NCBI RefSeq assembly: GCF_003846175.1
Contig: NZ_ML123048.1
Span: 812,537-876,536, forward strand
Direction of reading: 5' to 3'
Origin: Streptomyces sp. ADI95-17
Lineage (GTDB): Bacteria > Actinomycetota > Actinomycetes > Streptomycetales > Streptomycetaceae
Length of the DNA stretch: 64,000 bases
Below the pieces are notes generated by a model, which was not told where the DNA came from, searched no databases, and worked only from the letters and a program-made list of their open reading frames with translations. Below, in pieces: positions 58,969 through 64,000 of the stretch. The position numbers and the translations under genes were made by a program. Each line of letters starts with the position of its first letter. Position 1 is the first letter of the stretch.

Positions 58969-59005
58969 GCCCGGCCTGATTCCGAGCGGTGCGGCCGACC
59001 GGGGC

Positions 59006-59028
59006 GCCCGGCCGCACCCGGGCCGGGC
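59006..59028 (-). terminator. Hairpin directly after the TIGR03086-type gene
   Basis: Perfect 8-bp stem GCCCGGCC (59006-59013) and GGCCGGGC (59021-59028) with a 7-base loop, adjoining the stop at 59029. Confidence 0.55.
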
Positions 59029-59613
59029 TCAGGCCCGTCGGCCGAGCATCGCGAGCAGTCGGGTCTGCGGGTCGGCGTCCGGCGCGGTCTCCACGGGCGC
59101 GTCGAACAGTCCGCTCCCCGAGAGGTCCTTCGCGTACGGCCCGACCTCGCGGCGGGTGAAGTCGACCAGCCGGGCGGGCAGCCGCTCGTCGGCGCCGATC
59201 GCCCGGGCCAGGTCCCAGGCGTGCACCACCGCGTCGGCCACCATCTGGGCGCAGTAGGCGTCGGCGGCGGTGTCCCCGTACGAGAGGTTCACCGTCCTCT
59301 CCAGCGCGCCCGGCGCCTCGAACGCCCTGCGCGCCCCGGCCGCCGCCCGGTCCCACACGGCCACGGGGTCCTCGCCCAGCACATCGCCCGCGAAGGCGTC
59401 GCCGACCTCGGCGACGGTGCGGCCCTCGGTGACGAGCGGCGGCACCCAGAGCTGTTCGGAGGTGAGATGGGCGACCAGGTCCCGGACGGTCCATTCGGTG
59501 CACGGAGTGGGCGCGGACCACTGGTCCTCGCGCACCGCGTGCACCCGGTCGGTGAAGAGCCGGAGCGCCTCGCCGTGGCGTTCGAGGAGTTCACTTGCGG
59601 AGACAGATGCCAT
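59029..59613 (-). CDS. TIGR03086-family (DinB/maleylpyruvate isomerase-like) metal-binding protein
   Basis: 194 residues from ATG at 59613. Helical-bundle protein of the DinB-like type: LLERHGEALRLFTDRVHAVREDQWSAPTPCTEWTVRDLVAHLTSEQLWVPPLV, then VNLSYGDTAADAYCAQMVADAVVHAWDLARAIGADERL. His in VAHL and VVHAWDL and a Glu between are the usual metal ligands, with CTEWTVRDLVAHL being the family hallmark. Enzymatic role is not known for this subfamily; relatives are thiol-dependent transferases or isomerases using mycothiol. It is divergent from a methyltransferase, with 160 nt between starts. Confidence 0.88.
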   Translation of the reverse strand: MASVSASELLERHGEALRLFTDRVHAVREDQWSAPTPCTEWTVRDLVAHLTSEQLWVPPLVTEGRTVAEVGDAFAGDVLGEDPVAVWDRAAAGARRAFEAPGALERTVNLSYGDTAADAYCAQMVADAVVHAWDLARAIGADERLPARLVDFTRREVGPYAKDLSGSGLFDAPVETAPDADPQTRLLAMLGRRA

Positions 59614-59773
59614 ACGTCCACTCTTCCCGGCCCGGCGCCCGGGCGCGAGCGGGAGTTGCCCATATGGCAAGACGCGTATCTCATACTTCGACACTCCGGC
59701 GTACGGTGACGGGTACCGATCAGCGCTTCGCGGCCCGCGGTCGCGGCCGCGTTCCGAGAAAGGATCCACGGCC

Positions 59774-60583
59774 ATGCCGAAGGAGACCGCCGTCTACACC
59801 CACGGCCACCACGAGTCGGTGCTGCGCTCGCATCGCTGGCGCACCGCCGCCAACTCCGCGGCCTATCTGCTCGACGAGCTCCGCCCCGGCCTTACCGTGC
59901 TGGACGTGGGCTGCGGCCCGGGCACCATCACCGCGGATCTGGCCGCGCTGGTGGCCCCCGGCCGGGTGACCGCCGTCGACACCACCGAGGAGATCCTGTC
60001 CCGGGCGGCCGAGGCCGCGGCCGAACGCGGCCTGGAGAACGTCGAGTTCGCCACCGCCGATGTGCACGCCCTGGACTTCCCCGACGACTCCTTCGACGTC
60101 GTCCACGCCCACCAGGTCCTCCAGCACGTGGGCGACCCGGTGCAGGCGCTGCGCGAGATGCGGCGCGTCTGCCGCCCCGGCGGCGTCGTCGCGGCCCGCG
60201 ACAGCGACTACGCGGCGATGGCCTGGTACCCGCAGGTGCCCGGCCTGGACCACTGGCTGGACCTCTACCGCCAGGTGGCCCGCGCCAACGGCGGCGAGCC
60301 GGACGCGGGCCGCCGGCTGCTCTCCTGGGCCCGCCGGGCCGGTTTCACCGACATCACCCCGACCGCCGCCAACTGGTGCTTCGCCACCCCGGAGAGCAGG
60401 GCCTGGTGGAGCGGCATGTGGGCGGACCGCACGGTCGGTTCGGCGTACGCGAGGATGGCCGTCGACGGCGGCCGTGCGAGCACCGGGGAACTGGCGGAGA
60501 TCGCCGCCGCATGGCACGAGTGGGGCGCGGCGGACGACGCCTGGTTCATGGTCCCGCACGGCGAGGTGCTCTGCCGGGCCTGA
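59774..60583 (+). CDS. Class I SAM-dependent methyltransferase
   Basis: 269 residues from ATG at 59774. N-terminal lead YTHGHHESVLRSHRWRTAANSAAYL is typical of a group of actinobacterial UbiE-like enzymes. Motif I is TVLDVGCGPGTITADLA, the acidic residue after motif II is in RVTAVDTTEEIL, and motif IV is FDVVHAHQVLQHVGDPV; LRPGG-like RVCRPGGVVAARDSD completes the core. Acceptor unknown. An AAAGGA ribosome site lies about 10 nt upstream. It is followed by a VOC gene 61 nt downstream on the same strand. Confidence 0.93.
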   Translation: MPKETAVYTHGHHESVLRSHRWRTAANSAAYLLDELRPGLTVLDVGCGPGTITADLAALVAPGRVTAVDTTEEILSRAAEAAAERGLENVEFATADVHALDFPDDSFDVVHAHQVLQHVGDPVQALREMRRVCRPGGVVAARDSDYAAMAWYPQVPGLDHWLDLYRQVARANGGEPDAGRRLLSWARRAGFTDITPTAANWCFATPESRAWWSGMWADRTVGSAYARMAVDGGRASTGELAEIAAAWHEWGAADDAWFMVPHGEVLCRA

Positions 60584-60644
60584 GCACGCCGCCCCTCCGC
60601 CGAATCGATCACACGCCCATGTGCCGCCAACTACCCTTGTGCGC

Positions 60645-61001
60645 ATGGACATTCTGGGAACCACGCTGCGTATCTGCGTCGACGACCTGGAGGCCGCGGT
60701 GGCCTTCTACGAGGACCTCACGGGCAGTTCGGCGCTCCGTTTCGAGCGCGGTGGGGTCTCGGTCGCCGCGATCAGCTGCTTTCTCCTGATGAGCGGCCCG
60801 GAGTCGGAGCTGAAGATCCTGCGCAAGGTGACGGCGACCATCGCGGTCAAGGACGTCGACGACGCGCACGCCTCCCTCAGCCGGGTCGGCGCCCGGATCA
60901 TCGCGGGTCCGGTGCCGACGCCGGTCGGCCGCAATCTGATCGCGGTGCACCCGGACGGATCGGTCTTCGAGTACGTAGACCGGGTGCCGTCCGGCCGGTG
61001 A
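60645..61001 (+). CDS. VOC-family (glyoxalase/bleomycin-resistance-like) protein
   Basis: 118 residues, normal for a single vicinal-oxygen-chelate unit. Paired beta-alpha-beta-beta-beta modules: LGTTLRICVDDLEAAVAFYEDLTGSSALRFERGG and TATIAVKDVDDAHASLSRVGARIIAGPVPTPVGRNLIAVHPDGSVFEYVDR. Possible metal ligands are Glu in FEYVD and residues on the first strand. Function may be antibiotic binding or an isomerase; none can be fixed. A hairpin covers its stop codon. Confidence 0.88.
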   Translation: MDILGTTLRICVDDLEAAVAFYEDLTGSSALRFERGGVSVAAISCFLLMSGPESELKILRKVTATIAVKDVDDAHASLSRVGARIIAGPVPTPVGRNLIAVHPDGSVFEYVDRVPSGR

Positions 61002-61016
61002 GGGCCGGACGGCACC
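60983..61016. terminator. Hairpin spanning the VOC stop codon
   Basis: Perfect 14-bp stem GGTGCCGTCCGGCC (60983-60996) and its complement (61003-61016) with a 6-base loop holding the TGA. It lies between the convergent VOC and DUF5107 genes and may terminate both. Confidence 0.75.
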
Positions 61017-61028
61017 GGTGCGGGACCG

Positions 61029-62999
61029 TCAGCGCTCGGGGCGCATCCGGAAGTTGTACCGGTCGGGCAGCGGCTCGTCCGTGATCCCGGCCCACACCTC
61101 GTCCAGGATCTGCGCGCCCTCACGCAGATCCTCGACCTCGAAGCCCTCGTCGAAGACGGCGCGGGCGGCGGCCCGGTCGTCCTCGGCGATCAGCAGCCGG
61201 GCCTCCAGCAGACGGAACCGGCCACGCTGCCGGATCGCGGGCGGCAGGGCGGCCCATACGGACCGCGCCGCCGCGGGGCGCCCGGCCGTCAGCAGTGCCT
61301 CCAGCGCCTCCCGGCCCAGCGCCGCCGCGGCCGCCGTCCATGCCTCATCCTCGTCGCGGCGCTCCGCGCACAGGTTGTCGAACGCCTCGCCGTAGAGATC
61401 CGCGGCCCGGTCCCGCTGCCGGCCCTCCTCGGCGGCGACCGCGAGACACCGCAGCAGCGGCCAGCGGGACGGGGCGAGCACCAGTCCGCGCTCCCAGCTG
61501 CGGACCGCCTGGGCTCGGTCGCCGGCATGCCACTGGGCGACGCCCAGGTGGTATTCGGTGAGGGGTTCGGCGGGGGCCGTCTCCAGCATGTCGCGCCAGT
61601 GCGGGGAGACCATGGAAGGGCCGGGCGGGACCGCCCGGCGCGGCTCGGGGAAGGTGCCCTGGTCCAGCAACTCCAGCCAGGGCTGCTGCTGTTCACCGAG
61701 GGTGGAGTCGGCGAACGGGGTGCCGGGAAGCTCGTACTTGCCCCGCCTGACCTCCAGCGCGCCCCAGCCCGATCCGGTGGCGAGCGACTCGCCGGGTTCG
61801 GTGTCGGCGAAGGGGCGCCAGGCGTCGTGGGCGGCCTCGACATCGGCCCGCGGCAGCACCTCGGCGAGCCGCTGCTCGGTCTCGGCGCGGGCCGCCGCCC
61901 AGTCCTCGCCGTGCACGGTGAGCGGGTCCGCGGACAGCGGCCCGTACGACTCCAGCCAGCTGAACTCGGCACCCGGTTCGAGGGGGACGTGCTCCAGCTG
62001 GGTGCGGGCGAGCCCGGCCTGGATCTCTGCGTATCCGACGGTGCCGGGCTCGGTCAGCCACTCCTGCCAGCGCCGCCCGCCGGCGCCGCTGCCCCAGAGG
62101 AACAGCTTCCGGCCGCGCAGCAGATCGGTCGACGTCTGGACGAGCCCGTGGCCGTCCTCGTCGAGCGAGGCTATCCAGCGGCGGGCGCCGTCGGGCACCT
62201 CGTAGAAGTAGTCGGCGGGGAATTCGCCGCGCAGCGGGTACGTCCGGTCGACGGAACCGGACACCGGGACCGGGACCCGGGTCAGGGTCCGTTCGTACCC
62301 GAAGTGCCAGGCCTCGTCGGCGGGGGCGAGGACGCGGGTGCGTTCGCCTTCGGGGACGGCGATGTTGGACCACCAGTACACCGGTGCGGTGTTTTCGTGC
62401 GGATTGCGGATCCGTACGCCGACGTGCAGGAAGTCGGAGTCCTCCGGCAGCCACAGGTCCACCTGGAACGGCAGGTCGCGCAGCCGCTCCCACTCCCAGA
62501 GGCGGACCATCTCACCGCCGTCGGGCGCGGGGACCCGGGCCGCGTGGAGCGGAGCGCAGGACAGCGCGGTGTGGCCCGTGGCGCCGATGTTCCATTCGAT
62601 TCCGCCGGAGAACCAGGCGCCGTTGAGCGCGAAGTCGGCGGGCTGCAGAACGGGGTTGCGGTAGAGGAGTTCCCGGCCGGTCGGCTTGTGGTGGAGGGAG
62701 TGGACGCGGCCGCCGAGACCGGGCAGCACGGTGGCCCGCAGCCGGTCGTTCTCGATGACGATCGCGTCGAGTGCGGTGGGGGTGCGCTCGCGCCCGTAGC
62801 CGTCGAGGATGCGTGCCGGCAGCACGGTGGACAGCGGTTGAAAGCCGATCTGGCGTGCCATGTCACGTGGCAGTGCGGCCCGGTCGCGTTCGTCGACCAC
62901 ATGCGTCTCGTCGAGCGGCCGCAGCGCGGGCAGCGGATTCTCCGGGCCCAGCGGCCCGGCGGGCAGAGTCAGTACGGTACGTCGCACGGTCGTGGCCAA
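61029..62999 (-). CDS. DUF5107 domain protein with C-terminal TPR repeats
   Basis: 656 residues from TTG at 62999, with a GAGG site 5 nt upstream; a longer frame starts at 63056. The N-terminal two thirds is a beta-rich mutarotase/glycoside-hydrolase-like fold: ALDAIVIENDRLRATVLPGLGGRVHSLHHKPTGRELLYRNPVLQP, WFSGGIEWNIGATGHTAL, RIRNPHENTAPVYWWSNIAVPEGERTRVLAPAD and FLWGSGAGGRRWQEWLTEPGTVGYAEIQAGLARTQLEHVPLEPGAEFSWLESYGPL, which I associate with DUF5107. The C-terminal part (about 480-640) has TPR-like helices (LGVAQWHAGDRAQAVRSWERGLVLAPSRWPLLRCLAVAAEEGRQ). No signal peptide. Probably carbohydrate-active in the cytoplasm; reaction unknown. Confidence 0.85.
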   Translation of the reverse strand: MATTVRRTVLTLPAGPLGPENPLPALRPLDETHVVDERDRAALPRDMARQIGFQPLSTVLPARILDGYGRERTPTALDAIVIENDRLRATVLPGLGGRVHSLHHKPTGRELLYRNPVLQPADFALNGAWFSGGIEWNIGATGHTALSCAPLHAARVPAPDGGEMVRLWEWERLRDLPFQVDLWLPEDSDFLHVGVRIRNPHENTAPVYWWSNIAVPEGERTRVLAPADEAWHFGYERTLTRVPVPVSGSVDRTYPLRGEFPADYFYEVPDGARRWIASLDEDGHGLVQTSTDLLRGRKLFLWGSGAGGRRWQEWLTEPGTVGYAEIQAGLARTQLEHVPLEPGAEFSWLESYGPLSADPLTVHGEDWAAARAETEQRLAEVLPRADVEAAHDAWRPFADTEPGESLATGSGWGALEVRRGKYELPGTPFADSTLGEQQQPWLELLDQGTFPEPRRAVPPGPSMVSPHWRDMLETAPAEPLTEYHLGVAQWHAGDRAQAVRSWERGLVLAPSRWPLLRCLAVAAEEGRQRDRAADLYGEAFDNLCAERRDEDEAWTAAAAALGREALEALLTAGRPAAARSVWAALPPAIRQRGRFRLLEARLLIAEDDRAAARAVFDEGFEVEDLREGAQILDEVWAGITDEPLPDRYNFRMRPER

Positions 63000-63250
63000 G
63001 GCAACCTCGCTCCCTCGCGCGGGCCGCCACAGGTCCGGGCGCCCCCCGATGACCATGGAACACGCTCGACAACGCCCTGGCCAGGGGCTTCGCCGTCAGA
63101 CTTCGGCAAATACCCGGCGGAGGCGTTCCCCGGGGCCGGCTCCCGATAATTCGGGTGCGCAGCGCCCACGCCGCCGTAGCCTTGGCCCTCGACGGGATCA
63201 GTGGCATCGGCCGACGCGCCGTGCCCGAACGGAACGCGGAGCGGAACACG

Positions 63251-63592
63251 ATGAGCACCCAGCACACCTACCGAGTGATCGTGCGCGGCACCTGGGACGG
63301 TCCGACGGACGAGGCCCGTGCCCGGCTGCTGTCCGAGGTGGACGATCACGGCCTGAGTGCGATGCAGTTCACCGAGGAGGGCTCGCTCACGTACGACCGC
63401 GTACTCAAGCACTTCAGCTTCCGGTACGTGGTCGTCTGCGATGCCGAGGACGGCGAGGAGATGGCGGCCGCGATCGCCGAGGACCGGGCCGAGACCTACC
63501 TCGACGAGCGCGGGTACGGGCATGGCGCACTGCGGTCCACGGTGACGGACATGGACACCATGAAGATCAATTACAAGGGGCGGCGCGGCTAG
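63251..63592 (+). CDS. DUF6204-family protein
   Basis: 113 residues. Starts MSTQHTYRVIVRGTWDGPTDEARARLLSEVDDHGLSAMQFTEEGSLTYDRVLKHFSFRYVVVCDAEDGEEMAAAIAEDRAETYLDERGYGHGALRSTVTDMDTMKI. An alternating beta-alpha fold with no catalytic motif; I recall this as DUF6204. Function unknown. It is divergent from the DUF5107 gene with about 250 nt between starts. Confidence 0.85.
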   Translation: MSTQHTYRVIVRGTWDGPTDEARARLLSEVDDHGLSAMQFTEEGSLTYDRVLKHFSFRYVVVCDAEDGEEMAAAIAEDRAETYLDERGYGHGALRSTVTDMDTMKINYKGRRG

Positions 63593-63849
63593 GAACTCCC
63601 GTTCGGATCACGCCGGGCTCGCGGGGTCCGCGGAAGCCGTCATCGTGGTCGTGCTGTGTGTGGTCGTCGCGCCGCCGGCCACGTTGCTGATCCCGTCGTA
63701 CGCGCCCGGAGTGCCCGTCTCACCGGGGTGACGGCCTGATCGATCTCCCCAGCTCCCCTTGAGCCCCGGGGCAGTGAGGCGGACCCGCGGCCGAGGTGGA
63801 CCCCCGTGGCGCGGATGCGGCGTCCGGCCCGGAGCCGGCGTCCGGCAGC
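63593..63849. other. Gene-free interval after the DUF6204 gene
   Basis: About 260 bases. A hydrophobic stretch can be read in one plus-strand frame (63641-63731; VIVVVLCVVVAPPATLLIP) but has no start codon with a ribosome site. No gene is claimed. Confidence 0.5.
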
Positions 63850-63883
63850 ACTTCGCCCCGCCGGAGGACCGGCGGGGCGAAGT
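63850..63883 (-). terminator. Terminator hairpin of the right-edge surface-protein gene
   Basis: Perfect 15-bp stem ACTTCGCCCCGCCGG (63850-63864) and its complement (63869-63883) with an AGGA loop, 28 nt past the stop at 63912. Confidence 0.85.
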
Positions 63884-63911
63884 CCTGAGGCCGGGCCCCG
63901 GGGTTCGTGGG

Positions 63912-64000
63912 CTACTGGCCCGCGGCCTTCTTCCGGCGGAGGAAGAACACGGCGCCGCCGCCGATCACGACGAGGGCCGCCGCGACACCGGCGATCATCG
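63912..64000 (-). CDS. C-terminal tail of a membrane- or wall-anchored protein (5' part missing)
   Basis: Only the last 29 codons or so are in the window. They read MIAGVAAALVVIGGGAVFFLRRKKAAGQ then stop: a hydrophobic helix followed by a positive RRKK cluster, the usual end of sortase-anchored or type I membrane proteins in Streptomyces (LAxTG-helix-charged tail). The sorting motif itself would be just beyond the right edge and cannot be seen. A strong terminator follows the stop. Confidence 0.7.
   Translation of the reverse strand, partial: MIAGVAAALVVIGGGAVFFLRRKKAAGQ

Noticed and set aside
63641..63731. Hydrophobic small frame after the DUF6204 gene.
   Set aside because: No start codon with a ribosome site in the right place and too short to judge.

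Overview
The window is a high-GC stretch with strong third-position G/C bias, GTG and TTG starts next to ATG, Shine-Dalgarno sites of the GGAGG type, Tat and Sec exported carbohydrate enzymes, an unlinked LigA-type ligase and a fused SecDF. Together these point to a Streptomyces chromosome, probably the accessory side of the core. No rRNA, tRNA, CRISPR array, transposase or phage module was seen.

Region 1 (1-6348, all minus): a tightly coupled seven-gene operon that I read as an Ebo (metabolite-traffic) cluster. In transcription order it holds an inositol-3-phosphate synthase-like cyclase, a UbiA-type prenyltransferase (EboC), a TIM-barrel isomerase, EboA, a TatD hydrolase (EboB), EboE and an alkaline-phosphatase-superfamily protein (EboF, cut by the window edge). 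Most junctions are ATGA/TGATG overlaps or gaps of 4-21 nt. The cyanobacterial and pseudomonad clusters carry a dehydroquinate-synthase-like cyclase (EboD); here an INO1-type cyclase opens the operon.

Region 2 (6481-17896, all minus): a sugar uptake and oxidation locus. It has a ROK repressor, a ribose-type ABC importer (ATPase, permease, lipoprotein), a Gfo/Idh/MocA dehydrogenase, a TIM-barrel isomerase/epimerase and a 1242-residue secreted mosaic (PQQ-type sugar dehydrogenase propeller, PKD, carbohydrate-binding, ThuA and 3-keto-disaccharide-hydrolase domains). This set suggests catabolism of glycosides through keto-sugar intermediates.

Region 3 (18067-26592): a TerD-VWA fusion, a GntR/FCD regulator and an orphan FabH-like KAS III (minus), then fdhD (plus), a bile-acid:sodium-symporter-family carrier divergent from a LysR regulator, and a long-chain acyl-CoA synthetase with a TTG start.

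Region 4 (26711-34281): a secreted polysaccharide operon (GH18, GH8 with CBM, CBM6-Fn3-PQQ dehydrogenase) under one palindromic operator, a Tat-exported lyase-like protein, an aldo/keto reductase and a three-repeat ricin-type lectin.

Region 5 (34667-48154): a glycine-rich secreted protein, a CaiB/BaiF CoA-transferase, a His-rich methyltransferase, a 982-residue Tat-exported DUF6259-type protein, a LysR regulator, a pterin dehydratase, an XRE/MmyB regulator, a YoaK/DUF1275 membrane protein, and a SecDF fusion behind a small signal-peptide protein and an actin/Hsp70-fold ATPase.

Region 6 (48299-64000): LigA-type DNA ligase, a membrane alkaline-phosphatase-superfamily protein, a resolvase-like small protein, MBL-DedA pair, a second MBL protein, a class I aminotransferase-fold protein that lacks the PLP lysine, an SMP-30 lactonase, a frameshifted XRE regulator, a TIGR03086-type protein, a methyltransferase, a VOC protein, a DUF5107/TPR protein, a DUF6204 protein and the tail of a sortase-type surface protein. 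Function calls are from recognisable motifs and family memory only; no database search was possible.
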